Notes under the pieces: generated by a model
Told to the model about the DNA's origin: nothing
Database searches by the model: none
The model's input: the letters and a program-made list of their open reading frames with translations, nothing else
Origin: Lumbricus rubellus
Lineage: Eukaryota; Annelida; Clitellata; Crassiclitellata; Lumbricidae
Length of the DNA: 64,000 nucleotides
NCBI GenBank assembly: GCA_945859605.1
Contig: OX243817.1
Location: forward strand, 32,748,924-32,812,923
Reading direction: 5' to 3'
Shown here: piece by piece, positions 10,046 to 21,560 of the stretch
How positions within the stretch are numbered: the stretch's first letter is position 1
How the letters are laid out: each line of letters starts with the position of its first letter
Program-made: the position numbers and the translations under genes

Positions 10046-12936
10046 GGTTCAGCTTGACCAAACTGTCTGTCTTTCGCTAAGAAGCTGACATAGACTACAA
10101 TGCAATATGAAAGGTGTTTACACATTCAGTATGCTCTGCAACAGAAAGCTTTAAACGGGCTCTATAAGTTAGCGGAAGTAAGGCCTACATCTTTCACAAT
10201 GTTCTAGTCCTCTTAGATTGCACAGACAAAATCTATTAGGCTATTTCTGTCGTTTTATATTACTGCATTTTGCTTATAACTAGTGATATAATTAGGTCAG
10301 ATAGACCTATATTTTATTCTGCAGGGCAGACTTTGAAAGCGTTGAGACAGGTTCGAACCGTTCAGTTAATAATTAATTGTTGTGCTAGTCCAGATCAGGT
10401 TGCATCAACTAGGTTTGGGGTTAATTGCGATACCGGCTCTGATTCCGGAGCATGCGGGAGTTAAGCAGAGGAAAAACATGCCAACCGTTTAAGTCTTCAC
10501 TGTTTATTCGTGGCTGGACTGGGAGCGCCTCTGAGTGGTTTCCTGGAATGTACGCCGTCGCTATAGGCTATAAATTCTGCGAATGAATGATTGAAAGTGA
10601 TAGTTTATAATAAAGAACATGCTAAAACGCCGGACATTGGACGACAGAAATCAAGAAGGTAAGATGGAACTCAACCAAGGATGCAGCGTGAAACCAGAGC
10701 AGCAATTCGATAGGCGAAACTGTGGCCTACTGTAGGCCTACAGGCAACCAGTACAACACATCACGCATGTGATCGGTAGAGACAAGTGAATTTGGGAATT
10801 CGCACATCCATGGTATGCATTTAGGCTATGCAGGACTAAAATGTTTTTGCGCATGATTGCTTATTTGAATGCATACATCCTGTTATAAACAATAATATTG
10901 TTTACATATTATAGTCAAGAAGTATGACTTATGGCGCAGGTTACTAAAGCAGCTTTATGATAAAACATGTATAGCCTAACACGAGACTTTGTCATCACTC
11001 ACATAATGAGAATAAAAGACGTCAGATCCAAGAGGCGAAGAGACCAGAGGAAAGCTACACCACAAAGAGTAGCGGAACGTAGGACCTAGGCTACCCACGT
11101 TTAACCTGTTACGAAAAATGTTTCAAGGTTCCAGAATATCGAGAGACATCGAGTGCACATGGAGACCAGACGGCAAAAAGAAGGTCACTCAGAGCAAGCA
11201 ACTATAATCCAGTCTGAACACACATTGAACCCACATGAAATACTTCGACGTAGGCCTATCTATGAATGCATGCATTGATGCATGTTGTATGCATAGGCCT
11301 ATGTGTGCAGGTATAGTGTAGGCCTAGAAGTACGACCGATGCATGTATATCTGGTTATTATGTGTAAGTATAAATTATGTAAACATGCATGGCAGTTCAT
11401 TTCGCGACTACGTATAGGCTAATCGGCTCCACTGTATTGGTCTTTTTGGACACAAGGTCGATCCACGGCCTGTGTAGGCTGTGTTTGCTCTCCTGAAGTC
11501 TGTCAATTCGCCATGTACATCGCTGCCCCATGTCTGCCCTCAGCGAACGACCTTAGTACTGCATTCGAAAATTTTGTCACAGGTCGTTTTGATGGGGGTC
11601 ACCTTTCATTGCAGACTAACTTAAGATTTTGGTCGTTTAATAGGCTACAATAGGCCTAACTGTTAAGTAGCAGTTCCTGGAACTACATGTAGTAGACCGT
11701 TCATGCACATTATGTTTAAAATAATAACGCGTATAGCAAATTAGAAGAGCAGTTCAGTGAGTTAATTCAGAGGCTGCACAAGTATGAATTGTGGGCATGC
11801 TAATTTTCTTGGCTTCTTCACAATATTTATGAGGTTGGTTGGCTGTCCTACCCTCTCTTTCTCATCGTAGTAACTTTATGGGACCTTTTTGGAAGCAGGA
11901 AACAGTTAGAATATTGAAGATATTGGCTGTAGTTCTCAAGACTGGACTGAAAAGTAAACACACGATAATCACGATATTGTTAGGTGTTGTCATCATCCCT
12001 TCGCAGTTTGACGACTTTCTTCTTTCCATCGGGGCTCGAAGCCGTTTCTTCATGTAACTTCAGCGGCGATTAGGGCCTAGTATTCTAGTTACGGATGAAA
12101 ATATTGATGACAAACCACGAAGTGGAATGACGGATGAAAATCTTCATTTTCTGATTATTTTGTGCAATACGCGCGATGATTGATACAAATTACAGTTTGC
12201 ATGGGGTAATGTTTGGGGGGAGGGGTAATTTGAAACCTTTACACCGGAACAAATCAATGTCATAGCCTATATACATGACATTGTAGGTTATATGCAACCG
12301 TTGAATACCATGTCCCTTGATACGTTCCTGATGTAGTTGATGGAGTAATTTCTAACTAGGCCTACGTGGGCTTTCATTTTTTTATTTTGGATTTTAATTA
12401 TGATATTTTTTGAGATGGCTCAACAATAGACCTAATGCTTCAAGAGCTACAAATTTGCACATACCAACATAATATTTTATAGGCTGCACCATTAAACTAC
12501 CGGGAAATCCCATAAATTCCAATGCCATGATTCTTTCTGATAAAAGTCAGCTGACCACCAAGACTATCAACTAAGATTTTCAAACTTTTTCCTCGGATAG
12601 ATTGAAGAGTGTTCGAAACTCGTCTGGGTCTGCATGGTAATGTTCCTGGAAGTATTTAGATGTGAAATCACTAGGTCTATTATGCCTACTCATTGCTACA
12701 TTGCATTTCAATAAGTCAATAAGCATCAGTTTCAGCAACATTTTATTTCGAAAGAATCCTTTACTTTAAAAAGTTTTTGTTAATCTAACAAGTAGGGGTC
12801 TACATAATTATTACATAATTTCAAAAGTTCCAAGAATTTTCAATTTAGTAGTGTGATGCGTTGACGTAAGCATGACATCTTTTCACCAGCCATGTTGTTA
12901 ATTAGTCGTGGGGAAAAAGAGTCCTGCCGTAAAACA
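10046..12936. other. Gene-free stretch rich in TAGGC(C)TA motifs
   Basis: No convincing coding region. It holds about a dozen TAGGCCTA, TAGGCTA or TAGCCTA motifs, densest at 11080-11660, and one SINE 3' piece (10505-10590). Sequence at 12480-12700 is homologous to the DNA downstream of lectin C (24440-24650), marking the end of the A/C duplication unit. Confidence 0.6.
10505..10590 (+). repeat. SINE 3' segment (CTGGGAGCGCCTCTGAGTGG family)
   Basis: It has GGACTGGGAGCGCCTCTGAG, then a GCTATA block and a GAATGAATGA tail. About eleven related copies lie in the window. The tRNA-like head is missing here. Confidence 0.7.
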
Positions 12937-13225
12937 TTAAGGGGTGTATTCGCACACCGGACACGCCTTCACGCTACAGGGCTCATCATTCCAACCGAAA
13001 CCCTTCATCGGAAAAATAATCATGCAGTGCTCCTTGCGACGTTTACAGTTTGGTTCTTTTGGCAACCACCATGTAGGCTAAAAGAAAATGGCTGATGCCT
13101 CGAATTAGTTAGTTTCCACACGTAAGGATTCCAACGCTTGCAGTTGCCCGTATCCTGACGTTGACCGGCTGTCCAATAGTATCCTCCAACGTGATCGTAT
13201 TCGCGCGGAATGCAAGAATGATGAT
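12937..13225 (-). pseudogene. Lectin A exon 3: second half of CTLD, frameshifted by a TAGGC insertion
   Basis: Starting at the acceptor ACGTAG (AG at 13227-13226), the exon reads NHHSC, then YYWTAGQRQ, then NPYVWKL, and in the next frame TWWLPKEPNC, FGWND and ACPVCEYTP with stop TAA at 12939-12937. It therefore keeps EPN and WND. The exon is 289 bp where intact paralogues have 287 or differ by multiples of three. The change of frame falls at TGTAGGCTAAAAG (13072-13084), where 5 extra bases sit as a TAGGCTA motif. An alternative acceptor at 13265 would add 39 bp in the same phase but does not cure the shift. The gene is probably dead or encodes a truncated lectin. Confidence 0.85.
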
Positions 13226-13329
13226 CTACGTTTTCATTAAAAAATACACAAGAATTAGAGGTCACTGTGTTGCTTGAATTCTAAAATAATCGTTTTAGCT
13301 AACTATTGTTTAAATAACTTCATTGAATC

Positions 13330-13700
13330 GATATTTACAGGGTGGCCATAAAAATGACACCCTATGGTTTTTGGGTAATAATATATCTTGGCCAGTTGTA
13401 TGAATGTTTATGTCACATTTTACAGGTTTACAGGGAATTTAGGTTTTATTTCACATGATGGTCAGACTTCATCAAAATATTTCAAACAAAACAAAAGTTA
13501 CATCCATTTTCGTAAGACCACCCACGTTTTTTGACGATTCCGAAACATAACGGAGCAAAAGTAGCAAAAACAATTTCATGAAGTCACTCTCGAATAATTG
13601 CTATCAAATCAACTTGAGAGTGCTTCGCAACTTGTGTTCAATGTGTCCACACCAGTTCCCACACTTGAGCCGTGGTCTTGGGTGTCTTTGTAAAGGTTTC
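13330..13700 (-). repeat. Probable DNA-transposon remnant in lectin A intron 2
   Basis: It begins CAGGGTGGCCATAAAAATGA on the plus strand. The minus-strand frame near 13638-13760 ends in INKIIETFTKTPKTTAQVWELVWTH, which looks like a decayed transposase tail but cannot be assigned. The opposite end was not found; the (CATA)n array follows. Confidence 0.35.
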
Positions 13701-13844
13701 GATGATCTTGTTGATGTGCTTCAGAGGTAAGCTTAAATCTGTACATATCAAATGCAGTGCGACCATCAATTCTCTTATTACTCTTGGTTTGGTTGCAGAT
13801 TGTGGTAGGCTATTTTTCCAGCATAGCCCCCACACAATACATAC

Positions 13845-14261
13845 ATACATACATGCATATATACATACAACCATGTATACTTACATACAAACAATGCATA
13901 CATATTACATATACATACATACATACATACAATACATACATGCATACACACACATACATACATACATACAATACATACATGCATACATGCATACATGCAT
14001 ACATTCATACATACATACATACATACATACATACATACATACATACATACATACATACATACATACATACATACATACATACATACATACATACATACAT
14101 ACATACATACATACATACATACATACATACATACATACATACATACATACATACATACATACATACATACATACATACATACATACATACATACATACAT
14201 ACATACATACATACATACATACATACATACATACATACATACATACATACATACATACATA
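13845..14261. repeat. (CATA)n microsatellite, 5' of the LINE
   Basis: Imperfect to 14005 and then an almost pure ACAT tetramer for about 255 bp. All long open frames here (YIHT and MYVC repeats on either strand) are artefacts of the tetramer. Confidence 0.97.
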
Positions 14262-15546
14262 GCCACCTTGGTAAAATACTGATGATGATACTAACAGAAC
14301 GACTTAGAAGACAAACTGAAGAATACCTCGCAGGTGGTCAGGCAGGGTTTAGAAGGAACAGAAGCACGGTGCAGCAGATTTTAGCTTTGCGGTTGATCGG
14401 AGAAAAGGCCAGAAGGAAAAATAAAAAGATCTACAACTGCTTCATAGACTTCAAGAAGGCGTTTGACAGCATTGAGCAGAGGGTAACGTGGGCAGTTTTG
14501 GAATCTTATGGAGTGGATTGCAAATTGACTCACCTCTTGAAGGAAATAAACAGCAATGCAAATGCAGCAGTCCGAGTATGTGGAGAAACTGGACCCTGGT
14601 TTAACAATAGCAGAGGCACAAGACAAGGTGACCCTATATCACCAAACACCTTCATCACACACTTGGAAAGGTTATTGGACAAGATCAGGGAAAACGATGG
14701 TGTATCGATTAGTGGTAAAAACATCAATAATCTGTGCTTTGCGGATGATATCGACCTGATTGGAGAAGACGAACAACAAGCAGAACACACAGTGCAAACG
14801 TTAAATGAAGAAGGAAAGAGATATGGTCTCATGATGAATTTTGATAAGACAAAAACAATGGTTTTCGGCGATAGAGATTTAACAAAGCAGATGGTTGTAG
14901 ACGGAATCCAATTAGAAAACGTGGACAGGTTCACATATCTCGGTTGCAATATGACGTACGATCTCGATTGTAGGCAGGATGTAATGGTCAGAATTGCAAA
15001 GGCGACAGCAGCACTAAAAGCTTTAGACAGGATCTGGAAGAGCAAGGCCATAAAGCAAGAAACTAAACTGAGTGTGCTGAGAACTTGCGTTTTCAGCAGC
15101 ATGCTATATGGATGCGAGGCTTGGGTAATAACAAAAGACATCGAGAAAAGAATACTAGCTTTTGAAAGAAAATGCTATAGGAGGATTTTGAGAATAGTGT
15201 GGACACAGAAAGTGACTAACGTTGAACTGTACAAACGGATACACCTCAGGGAAAACATGATGCAAAGGATAATCCAGAGGAAACTGGGTCTGCTCGGTCA
15301 CATATGCCGAATGAGCAACGACAGAAAAATAAAGACATTGGTGTTTGGATTGATGGACGGGCGAAACAAAAGAGGGCGACCACATAGAGAATGGGCGGAT
15401 GATTTAATAGACTGGTGCGGAACATCATTGCAAGAGCTGAGCCACATCGCACTGGAAAGAGAACTGTGGAAGAATATGTTGAAAATGGCGTCGGACACCT
15501 ACGGGCGATGAGCCCACGGTTTATGATGATGATGATGATGATGATA
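14262..15546 (+). mobile_element. 5'-truncated LINE inserted inside (CATA)n, encoding a reverse transcriptase (14262-15511)
   Basis: About 415 codons of an intact reverse transcriptase: GQAGFRRNRSTVQQIL, IDFKKAFDSIE (RT domain A Asp), GTRQGDPISP (domain B), LCFADDIDLIGE (catalytic FADD), FTYLGC, GCEAWVI, and an RRKLGLLGHI..M-type C-terminal stretch, ending at TGA 15509-15511. The endonuclease and start of the RT are missing. The 3' end is (ATG)n, 15523-15545, joined directly to more (CATA)n, so the element sits between two halves of one tetramer array. There is no start codon of its own. An upstream open frame through the microsatellite is accidental. The LINE clade is not determined. Confidence 0.88.
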
Positions 15547-15902
15547 CATACATACATACATACATACATACATACATACATACATACATACATACATACA
15601 TACATACATACATACATACATACATACATACATACATACATACATACATACATACATACATACATACATACATACATACATACATACATACATACATACA
15701 TACATACATACATACATACATACATACATACATACATACATACATACATACATACATACATACATACATACATACATACATACATACATACATACATACA
15801 TACATACATACATACACACATACATACATACATACATACATACATACATACATACATACATACATACATACATACATACATACATACATACATACACACA
15901 TA
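15547..15902. repeat. (CATA)n microsatellite, 3' of the LINE
   Basis: Nearly pure tetramer continuing the same phase family as 13845-14261, with two CACA variants near 15815 and 15896. Further degenerate copies with GTACATAC occur at 16250-16370. Confidence 0.97.
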
Positions 15903-16149
15903 CATTGTCAGACAGCGTAAAGTATATGACATTTAAGTTCACGTTTAAACATGGTGATTGGTGAAACAGAGGGAATTCCGAATAAACAAAGGTAAGGTGT
16001 TCCATGTCTTAGGACCAGCACTTTTAATTGAGAACATACGAGTATTAGTTGTAGTGATAATACGTCTATAATTACACGAGAATCTATCTGAAGTTTTAGG
16101 GAACTAAGTATGAGGTTAGAGTAAATAAATCAGAATTAAGACTGTCTTA

Positions 16150-16232
16150 TTCGACCGGGATGGACTGGGAGCGCTTCTGAGCAGAAACCTTGAAGGAGCG
16201 CTATATCAAATTCTCAGTAAATAAATAAAATT
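16150..16232 (+). repeat. SINE 3' segment
   Basis: GGACTGGGAGCGCTTCTGAG, CTTGAAGGAGCGCTATA and an AAATAAATAA tail. It lies in lectin A intron 2, downstream of exon 2. Confidence 0.65.
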
Positions 16233-16449
16233 AACATACATATGCCTTACATATATACATACGTACATACATATATATATATACCTACATACATGCGTAC
16301 ATACGTACATACATACATACATACATACATACGTACATACATACGTACATATGTACATACGTTCATACATTCTTGCTATGCTTAAAAAATGAATGAATAT
16401 TGAGCAATGGGGTTCACTACATAATAATGTACATGTATAATGTACCTAC

Positions 16450-16638
16450 TCGGCATTGAATATGAAAGGAACGTCGTCACTGCGTTGTTTTCCGCATGGC
16501 TGTTAATGGCAACCAAATGAGCTCCTGGGTGTAGCTGCTGGCATCTCGTAGAAGCCGAGTACCAGTCGTGACTTTCATAAAGCACCTGGTAACAACTTTC
16601 AGCCAATGGCAGGTGAGTGAAACCCCTGGGACATCGAC
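16450..16638 (-). pseudogene. Lectin A exon 2: first half of CTLD
   Basis: 189 bp between GTGTTTTCAG (AG 16640-16639) and a GTAGGTAC donor (16449). It encodes G/R CPRGFTHLPLAESCYQVLYESHDWYSASTRCQQLHPGAHLVAI (quoted in part): the first two CTLD cysteines, the E.HDW helix start and the HLVAI strand. Phase 1 at both ends. The exon itself is intact; it is labelled pseudogene because exon 3 is frameshifted. Confidence 0.85.
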
Positions 16639-17639
16639 CTGAAAACACAAACACATATTCCTGGAGTAGAAAAACACAAATGAAATTTCTGTTTAATCAG
16701 CAATAGGCCTAATCCATAAAGTCTCTTGTCACAGTTCCTTCCTTAATGTTGGCATTATTCTCTTCTAGTCTATCCAGTTATATAAGATAAGCTAAGATAA
16801 GAATATAGGCTACTTTGATAAAATTATGACAATAATTTGCTGTCCGAAGTTTGCGCAGGTCTACAGACAAAGTATAATAAACGTATATGATAGCCAATCA
16901 ATAGTAAAATGTTTTTACAATAGCACACAAACTCCTATATCCAATATAGATGATTTCTTATAGACTAAGTGAACAATAATCTCTAGCTGGCCCTTAGTTA
17001 TCTGGGGAGATACTAAAACCGTATGATAGTAGCAGCTTCATGTTACCAGGTTGACGTGCTGTATCAATCAGCAACCAGGAATGATGAGTGAAATTCCCGG
17101 CCTATATAGACAGAGCCCTCACGAGCCCCTAAACTATCTTAAAGCATAATAATTAGTAACTTTTTTAATAAACAAATTGAAGTTACAAAGAGCAGGTGCA
17201 ACCTTTAATTTTATATTTATATATAAAATATAATTTGATTCAGTTGCTAACTTATTATTTAAAGTTTTCAAACTGATATACATGTATTAGTCATTTTTTA
17301 TATTTGGGTTAGATCGGCAAGAGATAAATATTCTTTGCCAAAAATTGAGCTGCAGCCTGATATTTATCTTATGCTGTTTAATGAGGGACGACAATCATAT
17401 GATCATATCTGATAGATTAGTGAAATAAATATTTTAACCGAATAATATTTCTATAGTCATCATTAGGTGACACTCGTTTACTGTTTATGGATCGTAGTGT
17501 TTGCTGCGAAACGCTGCTAAGCAAGATTTTGTATATAACAGTGTTGTTGTAGGCCTACATGAAGGTTCATCTGTCTCGATGGAGATATGCCTGTTAGACT
17601 CATCAGTGTTTTAAAGGCTTCAAAAGAACTTGTTTGTAT

Positions 17640-17735
17640 CAACGTGATTAGACTGGGAGCGCCTCTGAGTGGGCGTCTTGAAAGTGCGCTATAGATATTC
17701 TTGGTGAATGAAGGAATGAAAGAATGAATGAAAGT
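17640..17735 (+). repeat. SINE 3' segment in lectin A intron 1 (empty site for the transposon in copy C)
   Basis: GACTGGGAGCGCCTCTGAGT, CTTGAAAGTGCGCTATAGAT and a GAATGAA-rich tail, ending 29 bp from the exon 1 donor. The orthologous SINE in lectin C (26677-28775) is interrupted by a 2 kb transposon. This uninterrupted copy shows the pre-insertion state. Confidence 0.75.
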
Positions 17736-17763
17736 ACTGTTGTCGTCGCTAAACTCTACAAAC

Positions 17764-17941
17764 CAGATGGTGATCGTTTCAACTGTTCTCCGATGCTTTC
17801 ATCACCGTCTTCGATGCGGTCCTCTTGGAATGCCTCAACATCCGAATTGACATCAGATTCTTCCGGGTAATCATCATCTGCTGCAGTCAGTGTTGAAACC
17901 AACAGCGCATAGAGAAAGAAAGCGTGCGCGAATTTGAACAT
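17764..17941 (-). pseudogene. Lectin A exon 1: signal peptide and acidic propeptide
   Basis: ATG at 17941 gives MFKFAHAFFLYALLVSTLTA (signal peptide, predicted cleavage after TA), then a strongly acidic stretch DDDYPEESDVNSD with EDRIEDGDESIGE and a dibasic LKRS near the end, possibly a processing site. It ends at a GTTTGT donor (17763) in phase 1, the same donor used in C, D and E. A longer frame upstream to 17980 exists, but homology with C supports this start. Together with exons 2 and 3 it forms a secreted C-type lectin gene on the minus strand, inactivated in exon 3. Confidence 0.85.
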
Positions 17942-18019
17942 CTTGCCAACTTTGCAGGTTCTATAATCTATAAGCGACAAATTTCGCTCAACTGTCTATG
18001 AGTATGACTCCGTACCCGG

Positions 18020-18026
18020 TTTTATA
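18020..18026 (-). promoter_or_regulatory. TATA box of lectin A
   Basis: The minus strand reads TATAAAACCGGGTACGGAGT, identical over this block to lectin C. It lies about 80 bp before the ATG, so a start site about 30 bp downstream leaves a 5'UTR of about 50 bases. Confidence 0.7.
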
Positions 18027-18814
18027 CATTCTGATTGTGTCGGAAGACTTGAAGTGCCTCTGACAACAGAACTTGAAGTGCCTCTGACAAACGAACCTGT
18101 TGGCTGGCATACAGACTTGCAAGTTACAACGTCTGATGCGTGACAGACTGTTCATTTAATAATATGGTGACGTAGGCCTACAAGTAATTTGCTATCAATA
18201 TCTGGTTTGGATTTATTACTGCGGAGATACAAATTCGGAATGCAATGGTATATTTCTGGTCTTACATGCCACACGCAAGGCACATATATCCATGATTGTT
18301 TACACCGATGGGTCAATAGAATTTTTACTATTGTGATTATTGATTAATAAGGACGATCCTGATGGCCATCTCGAGTTAAAGTGTCTATTGATCAACCAAT
18401 AGATATAATAAATTGGGGTTGAAGGACTTGCTCAGTTCATTGCGTAATCTATATCTGTAATTGAAGATGTAGGTATGTATATGACTTTGTCCACAAAGCA
18501 AGCTCACAGTTTTGCATCTACTAACCTGAAACATTTTACATAAATAGACGTTCACCCAGACCATCCAAGTAAGCTATTTACAGCTCCTTATTCACTTTAG
18601 ATCCAGAGATACAGACATTTTAATTTTCGCCATGTTAAATTACGCTATCGCTAAAGTATACGACGCCATTTGCAATATAATGCACGTTGCTTTTGACGCA
18701 AAACGCCTGGGAAAAGAATCAAAAGATTGAATCCATATAGGCAAAGGAGTATAATACTACATGTAACTAAGAGGCAGAAGGGCATAAACATAATTACCAT
18801 TTATAAACCGCAAG

Positions 18815-18908
18815 TGGGCGGCGGAGCCGCCCCACAGAAGTGGGCGGACCTGGGTTTTGGAACGAAAAATCTACATTTCCCGTGCAACGTCGGGTACCCC
18901 AGCTAGTA
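18815..18908 (+). repeat. Dispersed repeat end with GGGTACCCCAGCTAG
   Basis: A G/C-rich block (GGGCGGCGGAGCCGCCC hairpin, then CCGTGCAACGTCGGGTACC and CAGCTAGT). Sequences of this kind end transposable repeats in many invertebrates, and a CTAG end could suit a Helitron, but the required terminal hairpin is not clear. Confidence 0.35.
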
Positions 18909-18943
18909 ACCTTATAAGAGGACACTCGCATCCGCACTCTTAA

Positions 18944-19339
18944 CCCTTTAACAGCGATAAGCGCCCCGGGCAGGCACAGTTAATATAAATACATATTATG
19001 TATGAGTAAGAGAAAGTAATCAAGCATAAATAACATTGTTGAATTGAAATCAGTAAAAAAATTGGTGGCAATATAATTGCCACTAGCCGTTTGTGCTACC
19101 ATGAAAAGTCCATAATGTGGCAACATACTTGCCACTAGCCGTTCATACCACCCTAGAATTCCAATGAACTATAATAAGGTGTTATACAAGATTTTTTGAT
19201 TTTTGTGTTAAACAGTATCTGGTAGTGACATCTTGTGAATCCACATGCATTATTTTAGTGGCAAATTGCAGAACATTAGCTGTTTAGTAGGCCTATACCG
19301 CATGTAGTGGAAAATAGATTACCACTCGCTTTTACGGGG
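18944..19339. mobile_element. TTAA-flanked MITE 1 (piggyBac-like), 396 bp
   Basis: TTAA at 18940-18943 and 19340-19343. The left end CCCTTTAACAGCGATAAGCG and the right end (complement) CCCCGTAAAAGCGAGTGG are inverted repeats. It contains two tandem units around TTGCCACTAGCCGTT. A CCC terminus with TTAA duplication is the pattern of piggyBac elements; no transposase is present. Confidence 0.7.
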
Positions 19340-19657
19340 TTAATGTTACACGGTTAGCGCTCTATGTTCTGAATATTATATTGACACGCTGCATTGATTC
19401 TGCACCATTGGTATGCGCTTGGACCTGCTGACCTGATGCATGTGATAGAGTTTACTGACGTTAGAATCTTCCAATTGGACACAGTTCTGAGTTGTTATTT
19501 ATTCATAAAAATCCCACGAGCATAATTATTCATGTAATTATGGTGACAATGAATAAATAGGCTATTGAATAATGGAAAGCGGGTTTTGAGTTTTATTTAG
19601 TAGATAAGTGAGCACTTGATTCGATTTCTTTGTTTGCTAGTTTCTTAGGTTCCTTAA

Positions 19658-20638
19658 CCCTCGGGCTACCAAGCTTTTTTTGTAACACTGACTACCAAGG
19701 AGGGGGTGGTTACCATCCCCCTTAGATTTTGGGTTTGGTTTGAGATATCATAACTTGTAATACACCAATGGATTCAGCATTCATTTCTGCACAAAATGGT
19801 ATATTGAGATTTAACATATATGAAAGCACCCCGAAGTTATAAATTTTTTACCGTAGGCACCCGTCGATTCCACAAAATGTATACTTTCGCATAGGCAAAA
19901 TATTAGATTCTGTGTTTGTTTAACATAATTTATTTATTTAAAAATAGTTTACATATAATAAAGTCCAATATCCAACTATAAAAACTAGTAATAAGATAGT
20001 TTTAATTACAATAAAAAGGAAAAAAACATGTATTAGCTGCTGAAAAACGTTTACGCAGACTTATCGGTTTGCGTTGTAAAAAAAACCCAACATTTTCACA
20101 CATTTAAATTTATTTTGAGCACTTCCGGTCATCAAATATCAAATTAATTAGTATAACAAAATAGCCCTAAATGCCCTCTATAGAATGGCATAATTTATTT
20201 CTCTTGAAAAATTAATTATGAATAATGTTTAATAGGAAAAACATGAAAATTTTATGAAAATAAAACACCTTTTTATATATTTTAATTTATTTTAAGCACT
20301 TCCGGTTGTCAAAAGACAACTCCGTGACCACCAAAATGTAGCCCACATTCCCTCTACAGAATGGTGTAATTTGTGTCTCTTCATGTCAAAGGACGGATAA
20401 GATACAGCCGATAATCTAAGGGGGTGGTATCCACCCCCCCCCTGGTGCCTCGGGTATATCGGGTATAACTTTTGAATGGTATGGTATATCATCACACATT
20501 TTAGCTCAAAATGTGCGCAAATGAATCCTCTACAGCTACCTAAAACGTCAAAATTTTATTCCAAACGCATAAGTTTTATTTGGGAAAAACCTAGGGTGGG
20601 TGGTTACAACCCCCCCCCACCCCCTGGTAGCCCGAGGG
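19658..20638. mobile_element. TTAA-flanked MITE 2 (piggyBac-like), 981 bp
   Basis: TTAA at 19654-19657 and 20639-20642. The ends CCCTCGGGCTACCA and its complement TGGTAGCCCGAGGG match perfectly over 14 bp. Subterminal GGGGTGGTTACCA-type blocks and two about 180-bp internal repeats around CACTTCCGGT are present. No coding capacity: frames over it are short and G/P-rich. Confidence 0.8.
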
Positions 20639-21229
20639 TTAAAGCAGTACAATCAATAAAAAAGACACATTAAAGTTAGGTTTTAGGCCTACTTATAATA
20701 AATCCTGCATTTTTCGGATGTCAGTGTAGTCAATACATCAGAGCGCCTCTTACTAGTTTGCACTTAGAAATGCGCTACACAAATTTATAGATAGCCTACA
20801 ATGCAGTCAGAGGTAAAGGCAAAATTGCCCTAAACAACATCTTTGACGATCTGCATTCATCTGACACGCAGCGATTGGAATCAAACATGGTTCATAATCT
20901 AATGTCGCGAATCTATCGTCCAAACTTTAAACACGCTCTTCCTTCGTGGCCCACAGAAAAGCGCGTTGACAGAATCCCCGAAGTATCCATCCCGGTACCA
21001 AAGACCATAGACACAGGGCTTAAAGTGTGGCTGGATGATCATGGACGGTGTCCATGCACTTGCTTTAAAATCTGCACGCCGTCCTGGCACTTATAATTGG
21101 CCAGCAGAGCCTGGAAATGTAAGGGGCGTCCATGCACTTCTTTTGGAAAAGTAAGCAGCGTCCAGGCACTAAGTCTTATTTTCCCACACTTTAAGCACTG
21201 CATAGACATTATCTGGAAAATACACACTG

Positions 21230-21560
21230 TTTAATTTAGTCCCCCACCTTTTTGGGGGGGGGGGGAATTCAGGTTTTTGGGGGAGACAATTGAGCGTCCG
21301 AAGGAAAGACCGGAAGGGGGAGGGTATGGGAAGGGGATGTGCCCCTCCCCACCAGAAACTTTTGAATTTTCACATTGCAATGGCAGCATTTAAGGTGTCA
21401 TCTTAAGAAAATAGCTGTACTTGTTCAGAGCCTCATCAGAAATTTTTGAATTTTCACATTGCAATGGCAACATTTTAAGGCAGGGCCGTAAATTCCGGAA
21501 AGGGAAAGGAGGGAATTTCCTCCCCACTTTTTAGCCTGGGGGAGGGAACGTGAAGGAATT
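21230..21560. repeat. G-rich transposon-like fragments, boundaries unresolved
   Basis: A run of G (21254-21266), a CAGGGCCGTAAATTCC terminus at about 21482 that looks like a hAT end, and two copies of GAATTTTCACATTGCAATGG (about 21365 and 21450). A related GCCATTGCAATGT block lies inside the element at 49284-50414. No complementary end or target duplication was found. Confidence 0.4.

Noticed and set aside
10270..12057. Short frames at 10270-10464 and 11839-12057
   Set aside because: No domain, no homologous frame in the duplicated region near 24 kb, and no splice signals.
14006..14260. Regularly spaced short repeats considered as a CRISPR array
   Set aside because: Pure tetramer with no unique spacers, in a eukaryotic context.
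13757..14282. Long open frames of repeated YIHT and MYVC residues in (CATA)n on both strands
   Set aside because: A tetramer array is open in every frame; no gene. The apparent fusion with the reverse transcriptase frame is accidental.
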